Origin: Anaerolineae bacterium
Lineage (GTDB): Bacteria; Chloroflexota; Anaerolineae; JACIWR01
Length of the DNA: 9,992 bases
Reading direction: 5' to 3'
NCBI GenBank assembly: GCA_021162125.1
Contig: JAGGZG010000308.1
Location: 1 to 9,992 of the forward strand
Made by a program: the position numbers and the translations under genes. Positions 1-6,370 of this stretch are shown here, piece by piece. The notes beneath the pieces are model-generated. The model was not told the origin of the DNA. It saw only the letters and a list, made by a program, of their open reading frames with translations, and did no database searches. Position 1 is the stretch's first letter, and every line of letters starts with the position of its first letter.

Positions 1-161
1 CAGATCGCCATAGGGATGTCCTTGATGTCATTCAGGACTGTATAGCCCAATAGAATCATCTGTAGTATGGGCATTACCAGGACGATGATTATGGTGCGCG
101 TGTCCCGTGTTATGTGAATAAACTCCTTCCGTACGATGGCCCAAAGACGTCGTAGATTCAT
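1..161 (-). CDS. ABC-2 type permease, N-terminal fragment (cut by window edge)
   Basis: The visible 53 codons read MNLRRLWAIVRKEFIHITRD and continue into a hydrophobic helix ending near LLGYTVLNDIKDIPMAI. This is the usual opening of an ABC-2 permease of the YbhS/YbhR type: a short cytoplasmic segment with an R-K-E-F motif, TM1 at about residues 23-43, then the start of the large extracytoplasmic domain. It closely resembles the start of the complete permease at 4054-5193 (RKEI..I.RD, then DIKHVPIAVLD). The ATG at 161-159 overlaps the stop of the upstream TetR gene in an ATGA tetranucleotide, so the two are translationally coupled and this permease is probably part of the TetR regulon. Its partner ATPase and the rest of the gene lie outside the window. 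Confidence 0.85.
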   Translation of the reverse strand, partial: MNLRRLWAIVRKEFIHITRDTRTIIIVLVMPILQMILLGYTVLNDIKDIPMAI

Positions 162-808
162 GCCTTATCCACACTTTCAGACTCGTTCTCTGCTTGCTCA
201 TCCGGTAACATACGTAGCCCATTCCGGTAAAGATCTATCAGGCTGGCCACAATCTCCTCCGGGGAAAGTTCTTCCAGTTGCGGGTCGGGGTACGGCATCA
301 TGAAGCTGAGGTAAGAACCGAGAACCGCACGCGCCACTACCGCCGCGTTGATGGGCCGCAGTCTCCCTGCTGCAATCAGCTCATTCAACTGGGCCTCTAG
401 CTTGGTGACAGTGGTTTGTAGCACCCGTTTTCCGTAAAATTGCCGCAATTCGTCATCCAGTTGTACCTCGTGCATGAGAACGGATAACAGGGCGCGGCAT
501 TGCTTCATCAGTACAAACCGCCGGCGGAGCACCTCTCTCACCCAGGTCAGCAAATCATCCTGAAACGCAGGAGGCATGGGGCCCAGTAGCTCATCCGTGA
601 TACTTTCCACCAATGCCAACAGCAAACCCCGTTTGCTCCCGAAGTGGTAGAAAATACTCCCTTCCGCGACGTCTGCCTCCTCAGCAATCTCTCTGGTAGT
701 CGCCTGACGATACCCGCGCTCGGCGAACATCGTCTTTGCCGCCTGCAAGATGCGGTTTTTTGTCTCGGCGGTATGTCGCTCACGGCGGCTGGGTTTGCGA
801 TCATTCAT
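158..808 (-). CDS. TetR/AcrR family transcriptional repressor
   Basis: A 216-aa one-component regulator of normal TetR length. Residues about 12-65 form the DNA-binding domain: RILQAAKTMFAERGYRQAT is the first helix region, TTREIAEEADVAEGSIFYHF is the helix-turn-helix, and FGSKRGLLLAL is the family-typical end. The rest is a helical ligand/dimer domain with no recognisable effector signature. I chose the ATG at 808 because GAGGG at 816-820 is a correctly spaced Shine-Dalgarno (7 nt). An in-frame GTG at 826 has no such site. The gene has its own promoter and a palindromic site directly upstream, pointing to autorepression. Its stop overlaps the start of an ABC-2 permease gene, so it probably controls that exporter. 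The family call is certain; the ligand cannot be read from sequence. Confidence 0.93.
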   Translation of the reverse strand: MNDRKPSRRERHTAETKNRILQAAKTMFAERGYRQATTREIAEEADVAEGSIFYHFGSKRGLLLALVESITDELLGPMPPAFQDDLLTWVREVLRRRFVLMKQCRALLSVLMHEVQLDDELRQFYGKRVLQTTVTKLEAQLNELIAAGRLRPINAAVVARAVLGSYLSFMMPYPDPQLEELSPEEIVASLIDLYRNGLRMLPDEQAENESESVDKA

Positions 809-827
809 GGTTCTGCCCTCAGGCACT

Positions 828-875
828 TATTATATTGAGCAGCTGCTCATATTTAAGTAACGGCTCAATATAATA
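828..875. promoter_or_regulatory. Probable TetR operator (inverted repeats)
   Basis: A perfect 13-bp inverted repeat lies here: TATTATATTGAGC at 828-840 and GCTCAATATAATA at 863-875. The inner end of the left arm also belongs to a perfect 12-bp palindrome, GAGCAGCTGCTC at 837-848, which extends as a near-palindrome over 832-852. The right arm covers the -10 element of the promoter and the left palindrome lies just downstream of the start site, which is the expected place for autorepression. Inferred reading: one full TetR operator at about 832-852 plus a half-site over the -10 box. Confidence 0.7.
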
Positions 876-898
876 TCACAAGCCGGAGAACTTGTCAA
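870..898 (-). promoter_or_regulatory. Sigma70-type promoter of the TetR gene at 158-808
   Basis: On the minus strand TTGACA (893-898) is followed after exactly 17 bp by TATTAT (870-875), one base from the consensus TATAAT. Transcription would start near 863 and give a leader of about 55 nt before the ATG at 808. The -10 element is part of the right arm of the inverted repeat. A second TATAAT on the minus strand (829-834) has no good -35 and is less likely to be used. Confidence 0.75.
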
Positions 899-923
899 GT
901 CTTCGATTTGGTATGAGAGATAT

Positions 924-1796
924 TCAGTTGTTAACGTGCAAAGAGCTCTCCTCCGGCCGGGGCCGCAGGCGGAGGGGCTTGAAATCCCCCCGGGGACCAT
1001 GCCAGCGGAACTTGTTCACCGTGATTTTACCGATCTGGATCGCCTCCTGGGGGCAGGCATGGATACAGCGCATACATAGAAAGCAGTCATCCGCAAAATG
1101 GGGATGTCCCTCGCGCAGTTCGATGTTGTTCGCCGGGCAAAGCCGAGCGCAGAGCCCGCAGCCGGTGCATCGCTCGTCGGCCCAGAATCTGGTACGGGCA
1201 TAGTTGCCGACCGACTCGTACAAGAACGCCCACACCCGGTCAAACAGGCCACCGTTGGGATTGAGACGGCGGGGCAGGCGCTGGCGGAAGGCCTGAACCG
1301 GCTGCCCGGCAACCAGCCCCGATAGCACGTTCGCCATCTGTTCGGCCAGGCGATCCGCGTCCTCGAGGTGGTCGTAGTCCTTCTCCAGGGCCATCCGCGC
1401 CATCCGCGAATTTTTGGGGATCAAGGCCAGGCCGTCGGTGCCGGGCATGGTCACGCTCCCGCCCCCCAGGGGCACGTAGCCTCGCTCCGCCAACCGGTGC
1501 AGGTTGCGCCATACGGCACTACCCGCCCAGGCCCCCTTGGTGCAGAAGACGAAGGCTCCCCGCCCTTCTCCCGGCGCCATCCGATCCAGATAGTCCTGGA
1601 CAAAAGGGGGGGAGTCGCAGGCGTAAACGGGGAACCCGGCAGCCAGCACGTCAAAATCGGTCACGGCCTCGGCCGGCTGCTGTTCCACCGAGCGCAACTC
1701 AATCTCGACGGGCAAATTGGCCCATTGACGAGCCAGGTAATGGGCCACGTAATCGGTGTTGCCAGTGCCACTGAAGTATAGGATTAGCAGTTTCAT
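924..1796 (-). CDS. EFR1-type flavodoxin/ferredoxin fusion protein
   Basis: A 290-aa soluble redox protein. Residues 1 to about 165 form a flavodoxin-like domain that opens with KLLILYFSGTGNT; SGTGNT (9-14) is the FMN phosphate loop, and GFPVYACDSPP (54-64) fits the second flavin-contact region. The C-terminal part holds two classical [4Fe-4S] motifs, C210-x2-C213-x2-C216-x3-C220-P and C238-x2-C241-x2-C244-x3-C248-P, as in bacterial 2[4Fe-4S] ferredoxins. This arrangement is that of the EFR1 family, whose electron partners are generally unknown. The ATG at 1796 is preferred because the flavodoxin strand begins there and GGGAGAG lies just upstream; an upstream in-frame extension of 21 residues looks non-native. 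The gene follows ATPase B by 73 bp on the same strand, so it is probably the last gene of the exporter unit. No role in transport can be shown from sequence. Confidence 0.88.
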   Translation of the reverse strand: MKLLILYFSGTGNTDYVAHYLARQWANLPVEIELRSVEQQPAEAVTDFDVLAAGFPVYACDSPPFVQDYLDRMAPGEGRGAFVFCTKGAWAGSAVWRNLHRLAERGYVPLGGGSVTMPGTDGLALIPKNSRMARMALEKDYDHLEDADRLAEQMANVLSGLVAGQPVQAFRQRLPRRLNPNGGLFDRVWAFLYESVGNYARTRFWADERCTGCGLCARLCPANNIELREGHPHFADDCFLCMRCIHACPQEAIQIGKITVNKFRWHGPRGDFKPLRLRPRPEESSLHVNN

Positions 1797-1869
1797 ACGT
1801 CTCTCCCGGCTGTACTTACTCCGCCACCGATTGCTGGCGCGGCACCAGTCGCTGTCCACTTGCCGCTTA

Positions 1870-2811
1870 TCACCGCATGCAAGCGATAAACACGTCCTCC
1901 AAAGAGGGCTCGATAACTGCCATAGGCCCAGGTTCGACGTTTGCCTGACGCAGTTCAGCGGCGATGGCCTCTTGATACTGCTTCACCTGAGGAGCGACGA
2001 CGTGCACCAACGCGCCATACATCGCCACCTCCTCGATCGGCAGCCGGCCGGCCTCGCGGGCGGCCCGCAAGACCTTGACCGCTTTGGCCGTGTTCGAGGG
2101 GGCAATCTCCAGCACCTGACCGCGCATCATGTCCCGCTTGATCTCCTCCGGCGAGCCCAGCGCGATCAACCTTCCCCGCTGGATGAGAGCCAGCCGGTGG
2201 CAATGTTCGGCCTCGTCCATGTAGTGGGTGGTAACGAAAACTGTAACCCCCTCGGCGACCAGTTTGTAAAGCAGGTTCCAGAAAGCTCGCCTGGAGATGG
2301 GGTCCACTCCGGCGGTGGGCTCATCGAGAAAGATTAACTCTGGCCGGTGGAGGATGGCGGCGCTGAGTGCCAACCGTTGCCGCCAGCCCCCAGAGAGGTC
2401 TTTGGTGCGCGTCCGTTCGTGACCCTCCAGCCCGGCCATCTGGATAGCGTCTTGGATGCGCTCTTTCAGCAAATCGTTCTCCACCCCGTATGCCCGGCCG
2501 TAGAAGCGCAGATTCTGGAGCACGGTCAGGTCGTTGTACAGACTGAAACGCTGCGACATGTAGCCGATGCGGGGACGGATCTTCTCCGGGTGTTTGCTCA
2601 CTGATACGCCCAGAACCTCCACCGTTCCGGCGGTTGGTTTCAGCAACCCGAGCATCATGCGGATAGTTGTGGTCTTGCCAGCACCATTAGGACCCAGGAA
2701 GCCGAATATCTCCCCTCGCCGGACCTCGAAATCAATCCCATCCACGGCGGTGAAATTGCCGAAGCGTTTGGTCAGTCCGCGAGCCACAATGGCAGAATCG
2801 TTGCCTTTCAT
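1870..2811 (-). CDS. ABC exporter ATP-binding protein B (canonical, like the YbhF C-terminal half)
   Basis: A 313-aa ABC ATPase powering the ABC-2 exporter encoded upstream. All motifs are intact: Walker A GPNGAGKTT (40-48), Q-loop YMSQRF (Q87), signature LSGGWRQR (139-146), Walker B LIFLDEP with catalytic E164, D-loop AGVDPISRR, and H-loop TTHYMDEAEHC with H196. A C-terminal extension of about 90 residues ends in the EPSLEDVFI motif usual for drug and antibiotic exporter ATPases (DrrA/CcmA/YbhF types). The signature and the H-loop context closely resemble the second half of E. coli YbhF. The ATG at 2811 is preferred: AGGGAAGAG lies just upstream, while an in-frame TTG at 2841 starts inside a repeat and adds ten residues of no known domain. 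It lies 39 bp from permease B. It probably pairs with ATPase A (5195-6148). Confidence 0.92.
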   Translation of the reverse strand: MKGNDSAIVARGLTKRFGNFTAVDGIDFEVRRGEIFGFLGPNGAGKTTTIRMMLGLLKPTAGTVEVLGVSVSKHPEKIRPRIGYMSQRFSLYNDLTVLQNLRFYGRAYGVENDLLKERIQDAIQMAGLEGHERTRTKDLSGGWRQRLALSAAILHRPELIFLDEPTAGVDPISRRAFWNLLYKLVAEGVTVFVTTHYMDEAEHCHRLALIQRGRLIALGSPEEIKRDMMRGQVLEIAPSNTAKAVKVLRAAREAGRLPIEEVAMYGALVHVVAPQVKQYQEAIAAELRQANVEPGPMAVIEPSLEDVFIACMR

Positions 2812-2832
2812 GCTCTTCCCTGAAGTGTTGTA

Positions 2833-2852
2833 GGTTTGCAAGCCACTTGTTC
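2833..2852. repeat. Second copy of the GCAAG..CTTG dyad repeat
   Basis: This 20-bp segment matches 4012-4031 at 17 of 20 positions and keeps the same dyad core (GCAAG-CC-ACTTG). It lies at the junction of permease B and ATPase B, touching the stop codon of permease B. A shorter ACTTGC match (1858-1863) lies just beyond the ATPase B stop, so related sequence may mark three successive junctions of the operon, though the third match is short. Confidence 0.6.
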
Positions 2853-3975
2853 AATCCAGCGCCCGGCGCACGTAGCGCAGGGAGAATGTGCCGATCACCA
2901 GACCCAGCACCGCCAGCGCCAGGATATTGGGCCACAGCACATCCAGGCCAGCCCCTTTCAGTAGAATCCCCCGCAGGATAGTCAACCAGTGATGGGCCGG
3001 GACCACGTTCGCCACGATTTGCATCACCCGGGGCATAGACTCGACGGGGGCGGCGTATCCGGTGAACATGAAATCCGTCATGCCGACCATCATGACCAGC
3101 AGGAACGCCTGGTGCTGGCTGCGCGATACGACGGAGATGACCAATCCTTTACTCAATTCGACCAGCAGGTATCCAAAAGCCAGGGCAAGCAACAGAATCA
3201 ACGATCCCCGGACAGGGATGCCAAAGACAAAGTGCACCGCGCCGAGCATGAGCACAAAATCGGAGAAGGCCACCAGAATGGTCGGGATGGATTTGCCAAT
3301 GATAATCTCCAACGAGGAGAATGGCATGACCAGCAGTTGTTCCAACGTGCCCAACTCGCGCTCGCGGGAGAAGGAGAGCGCGGCAAAAAGGAGCGTCGTG
3401 AATTCCAGCATCAGGCCGAGTTCGGCGGGGGTCGTGTAAAACGCCTCATTAAGCGCCTCGTTGAACCACACCCGCAGGCTGGCGTCGAAACCGGCAAATT
3501 CATCCGCATCCAGCCCCAGGCGGCGAAGCGCGATGCGCTGGCCCATTTCTCTCACGGCACCTGTGACGGCCCGGAGAGCGGCTGTCGCGGGAGTGCTCTC
3601 GGCCCCGTTGAGCAAAACCGCCAGGGATGGGCGGCCCGTGGGCGACGCCAGTTTACTGTCGAAGCCGGGAGGGATGATCACAGCCGCGTTGACCTTGCTG
3701 CGGTCGAGGGCGTCCTGGACGGCCGCCATATTGGGTGCTTGGGCCTCGAAAGCGAAGGTGCCTGTGTTTTCCAGAGCAGTGACGATGGCCCGGCTGGCGG
3801 CACTGCGATCCTGATCCAGCACCATCAGTGGCAGGTTGGTCATTGGACGAGAGGTGGCCCAGCCGACCGCGAGTAATTCTATCACGCCGCCGAACAGCAT
3901 AAAACTAGGCATCCACCAGTCGTGGAGAAGGTGGAGAAATTCCTTGGCTGCAAGAGACCAGATACGTTTGAACAT
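2851..3975 (-). CDS. ABC-2 type exporter permease B (YbhS/YbhR-like)
   Basis: A 374-aa membrane subunit of an ABC exporter, full length for the family. TM1 lies at about 22-40 and is followed by a large extracytoplasmic domain (about 41-180) with the family motif LPLMVLDQDRS.SR (48-62). A cluster of five helices follows at about 185-370. After TM2 comes the coupling segment SRERELGTLEQLLVMP (203-218), the conserved cytoplasmic loop that contacts the ATPase in ABC2_membrane_3 proteins. The C-terminal ILLKGAGLDVLWPNILAL (337-354) is shared with the other permeases here. The ATG at 3975 has GGAGG 4 nt upstream. A repetitive dyad sequence separates it from permease A. It probably forms a heterodimer with permease A; the exported substrate is unknown. 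Confidence 0.92.
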   Translation of the reverse strand: MFKRIWSLAAKEFLHLLHDWWMPSFMLFGGVIELLAVGWATSRPMTNLPLMVLDQDRSAASRAIVTALENTGTFAFEAQAPNMAAVQDALDRSKVNAAVIIPPGFDSKLASPTGRPSLAVLLNGAESTPATAALRAVTGAVREMGQRIALRRLGLDADEFAGFDASLRVWFNEALNEAFYTTPAELGLMLEFTTLLFAALSFSRERELGTLEQLLVMPFSSLEIIIGKSIPTILVAFSDFVLMLGAVHFVFGIPVRGSLILLLALAFGYLLVELSKGLVISVVSRSQHQAFLLVMMVGMTDFMFTGYAAPVESMPRVMQIVANVVPAHHWLTILRGILLKGAGLDVLWPNILALAVLGLVIGTFSLRYVRRALD

Positions 3976-3985
3976 AATGCCTCCG

Positions 3986-4050
3986 GCAAGTGTGCAAGTC
4001 TGTAAGTATCAAGTTTGCAAGTCACTTGCTCACTTGCTACTTGCTCACTT
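3986..4050. repeat. GCAAGT/ACTTGC dyad-symmetric intergenic repeat
   Basis: The spacer between the two permease genes is built almost entirely of one hexamer in both orientations. GCAAGT occurs at 3986-3991, 3994-3999 and 4017-4022; ACTTGC occurs at 4024-4029, 4032-4037 and 4039-4044, with a further ACTT at 4047. The core at 4017-4029 is a 13-bp inverted repeat with a 1-nt centre. In the minus-strand mRNA this could fold into a hairpin ending one base from the Shine-Dalgarno of permease B. A related 20-bp copy (17 of 20 identical) is at 2833-2852. Its function is unknown; it could modulate translation or simply be a dispersed intergenic repeat. Confidence 0.75.
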
Positions 4051-4053
4051 ATA

Positions 4054-5193
4054 TTACCCCAGTTTCTTGCGGAAGGAAAGCGCGGCGACTGCCGTGAATG
4101 CGATCCCCATCCCTAATAGCGCCAATACGTTGGGCCAGAGCACATCCAATCCTACGCCGGGAAGGAACACCCCTCGGGTAATGGTAGCGTAGTGAGTTCC
4201 GGGTAAGGACATTGCTTCCATGCGCATCTCTGCCGGCATGGAGGCGATGGGAAAGAATATCCCCGTCATAAAGAAACCAGGGAAAAAGATAACCAGGAAG
4301 GAAAGGGCCAGGGCAGCCGGTTGGGTGGGCATAAACACACCCACGAGCATACCCATGCTGAGTATCGCAAACAAGAAGACCGCAGAGAGCAGGAAAAACA
4401 AGGGGAAACTGCCGTTAAAGGGAATGTGAAACGTCACCCTGGCGATGGCTGGCATTATAATCACGTTGGCCAAACCGACGATGATGTAGGGGATCATCTT
4501 TCCCAACAAGAATTCGGCGCGTCCCACCGGCGTGACCAGCACCTGCTCCAACGTGCCGTGTTCGCGCTCGTGAGCCAGCGTCAGAGCCACAGACAAGGCG
4601 GGGAAACCGAGCACCATAGAGATCAAACCGGGTATTATATCTACTCTGGGCTTCAGGCTGGGGTTGTACAGAGCGCGCACGCGCAGATCAATGGGCTGCA
4701 AGGAATCCAGGGAGACGTTGACGTTGAGGGCCCGGATTCGACTGGCGAGGGCCTCGCTGATAAACTCTTCGGCCCGTCCCCCAATGTGATCCACGGCAAA
4801 GCCGCCGCTTTTTGGTTCCGTCCCATCAACGATGATTTGCAGAGGTATTCCCCGCAGCGATAGCAGGTCGTGCTCAAAATCCGGGGCGATGATCAAGGCA
4901 GCTTTGATTTCACCGCGCGTGAGCAAATTGTCAATGTCATCCAGGGAGTCCACCTGGGCGTACAGATCCAGGTCTTCTCCCTCCGTGACCTGCTGGATGA
5001 AAGCACGAGAGGTCGGACTGCGGTCATAATCCAACACGGCGATTGGTACGTGCTTGATGTCCACCGTCAGTGCGTAGGCCATGATAAAGAGCATGGCGGT
5101 GGGGACCAGCATGACGAGTACGAAGGTCGTGCGGTCCCGCAAGATGTGGTTGATTTCTTTGCGAATGACAGCCCGCAGATGACGGAACGACAT
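4054..5193 (-). CDS. ABC-2 type exporter permease A (YbhS/YbhR-like)
   Basis: A 379-aa integral membrane subunit, full length. It begins with a short cytoplasmic segment (RKEINHILRD), TM1 at about 23-43, and an extracytoplasmic domain at about 44-183 opening with VPIAVLDYDRSPTSR. Five more helices follow at about 186-206, 232-252, 262-286, 292-315 and 353-374. The coupling loop AHEREHGTLEQVLVTP (207-222) is strongly conserved with permease B and with the fragment at 9448-9992. The FFMTGIFFPIASMP segment (307-320) is also typical. The ATG at 5193 is one base from the stop of ATPase A, and its GGAGGTGG Shine-Dalgarno lies inside the end of that gene, so the two are translationally coupled. It is the likely partner of permease B in a heteromeric exporter. 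Confidence 0.93.
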   Translation of the reverse strand: MSFRHLRAVIRKEINHILRDRTTFVLVMLVPTAMLFIMAYALTVDIKHVPIAVLDYDRSPTSRAFIQQVTEGEDLDLYAQVDSLDDIDNLLTRGEIKAALIIAPDFEHDLLSLRGIPLQIIVDGTEPKSGGFAVDHIGGRAEEFISEALASRIRALNVNVSLDSLQPIDLRVRALYNPSLKPRVDIIPGLISMVLGFPALSVALTLAHEREHGTLEQVLVTPVGRAEFLLGKMIPYIIVGLANVIIMPAIARVTFHIPFNGSFPLFFLLSAVFLFAILSMGMLVGVFMPTQPAALALSFLVIFFPGFFMTGIFFPIASMPAEMRMEAMSLPGTHYATITRGVFLPGVGLDVLWPNVLALLGMGIAFTAVAALSFRKKLG

Positions 5194-5194
5194 G

Positions 5195-6148
5195 TCAATC
5201 CACCTCCAATCGCCTGATCAGGGAGATAAAGGCCTCTTCCATACGGGGCGTGACACGGCGGACACCCCGATAGGTGAGGCCGTGCTTTCTCAGGGCGGTT
5301 TCGATCTCAGGAAGACGCTTGTCCGCCGAATCAACGAGCACATGGAGCAGATTCCCGTAAGTCTGCACTTCGAGCACGCCGGGGAGCGACTCGATCAGGG
5401 CACACGCCGCTTGCCAATCATCGGGGCGCAGTTCGATCAACTCCCCCTCGATGCGGGCGCGAATCTGCTGCGGATCGGCGCATACGACCATGCGTCCTTC
5501 GTACATCAAGCCCACTCTGAGGCAGCGATCAGCCTCGTCCATGTAGGGTGTGCTGACCACGATGGTAGTCCCTGCCAGGTTCAGGTCGGTCAGGATGTCC
5601 CAGAACTCCCGCCGGGAGATGGGGTCCACGCCGGTCGTCGGCTCGTCGAGCAGCAGAATCTCTGGCTGGTGGATCAGCGTACAGGCCAGGGCCAGTTTTT
5701 TCTGCATCCCGCCGGAGAGCTGCGCCGCGCGGCGGTCCTTGAACTCCGTCAGACCTGCGAAGGCCAGCAGCCGCTCGGTGCGCTCTCGCAATTCGGAGAC
5801 TTCCACATCGTACAGATCGGCGAAGAAGGACAGATTCTCCAGCACCGACAGTTCGCCGTAAAGGTTGAATTGTTGTGCCATGTAGCCGATCTTGCGTTTG
5901 ATCGCCTCAGGTTGGCGGGCCAGGTCATAGCCGGCCACCTTCGCCGACCCCGAGGTGATATTCAGCAGGCCAGCCAGCAACCGCAGCGTGGTCGTCTTCC
6001 CCGCCCCATCCGGCCCAACTAGCCCGAAGAGTTCTCCAGGCCGGATGGACAGATCCAGCGAGTCCACCGCCCGCGTCTTCTTGAAATCGCGCGTTAGGGC
6101 GTGGGTTTCGATGATGGGAGGAACCTCGTTCGCACTTTCAAAACTCAT
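5195..6148 (-). CDS. ABC exporter ATP-binding protein A (H-loop degenerate, like the YbhF N-terminal half)
   Basis: A 317-aa ABC ATPase, first gene of the exporter unit. Motifs from the ATG at 6148: Walker A GPDGAGKTT (45-53), Q-loop YMAQQF (Q92), signature LSGGMQKK (144-151), Walker B ILLLDEP with E169, and D-loop TGVDPISRR. The H-loop reads VVSTPYMDEADRC, so the switch histidine is replaced by proline at 201; the codon is CCC in the genomic sequence. The YbhF N-terminal ATPase half likewise has the GPDGAGKTT Walker A and lacks this histidine, so this is a family trait and not a random lesion. The C-terminal domain ends TPRMEEAFISLI. A GTG at 6151 is an equally possible start; neither start has a strong Shine-Dalgarno, and AAGG lies very close. 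I found no clear promoter in the 200 bp upstream. Confidence 0.92.
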   Translation of the reverse strand: MSFESANEVPPIIETHALTRDFKKTRAVDSLDLSIRPGELFGLVGPDGAGKTTTLRLLAGLLNITSGSAKVAGYDLARQPEAIKRKIGYMAQQFNLYGELSVLENLSFFADLYDVEVSELRERTERLLAFAGLTEFKDRRAAQLSGGMQKKLALACTLIHQPEILLLDEPTTGVDPISRREFWDILTDLNLAGTTIVVSTPYMDEADRCLRVGLMYEGRMVVCADPQQIRARIEGELIELRPDDWQAACALIESLPGVLEVQTYGNLLHVLVDSADKRLPEIETALRKHGLTYRGVRRVTPRMEEAFISLIRRLEVD

Positions 6149-6151
6149 CAC

Positions 6152-6370
6152 CTTATTACCATCCAGATTTTCGTTACTTCATCGTCGTCAGCCAGACCTG
6201 TTATGTTGCAAGCATGACCTACCCGCTTGTCTTTCCACGCGGGTGGTGGTACAATTGCGGCCAGTGTCAGCGAATTGTCCTCGTCTTCGGCCCTCATCCC
6301 CGCTGTCGCCTCACTCCAGCGATCCCTTTTCCGCCTGGCGAGAGAGGGGTAGGATAGCAAGGAGGAAATC
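6152..6370. other. Divergent intergenic region between the ABC unit and the MFS gene
   Basis: These 219 bp separate the divergently read ATPase A and MFS genes. The region holds the plausible plus-strand promoter at 6221-6255. An imperfect hairpin at about 6324-6349 (CCCTTTTCCGCC / GGCGAGAGAGGGG) lies just before the MFS Shine-Dalgarno AAGGAGGA at 6359-6366. I could not find a convincing minus-strand promoter for the ABC unit. Neither TetR palindrome occurs here. Confidence 0.5.
6221..6255 (+). promoter_or_regulatory. Probable promoter of the MFS gene with an inverted repeat at the -35
   Basis: On the plus strand TTGTCT (6227-6232, four of six consensus bases) is followed after 17 bp by TACAAT (6250-6255, five of six). 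The start site would be near 6262, giving a leader of roughly 110 nt. An inverted repeat, ACCCGC (6221-6226) and GCGGGT (6239-6244), brackets the -35 element and could be an operator. It does not resemble either TetR site in this window. Confidence 0.5.

Noticed and set aside
1797..1859. N-terminal extension of the flavodoxin/ferredoxin protein
   Set aside because: The flavodoxin fold starts at the ATG at 1796, which has its own ribosome binding site; the extra 21 residues have no domain character.
1756..2337. Open frame on the plus strand opposite ATPase B and the redox gene (193 codons)
   Set aside because: It spans two real minus-strand genes, has no ribosome binding site and gives low-complexity sequence.
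2989..3876. Long open frame on the plus strand opposite permease B (295 codons)
   Set aside because: Its translation is rich in Gln, His, Arg and Gly with no domain, and it lies fully antisense to a clear ABC-2 permease.
3986..4050. Short repeats as a CRISPR array
   Set aside because: The units are only six bases, in both orientations and without regular spacers; no cas genes are present.
5192..6022. Long open frame on the plus strand opposite ATPase A (276 codons)
   Set aside because: The opposite strand carries a complete ABC ATPase with all motifs; this frame is an antisense shadow.
5195..6148. ATPase A as a decaying pseudogene because of the missing H-loop histidine
   Set aside because: The frame is intact, every other motif is conserved, and the same residue is missing in the N-terminal half of YbhF, so the change looks functional.
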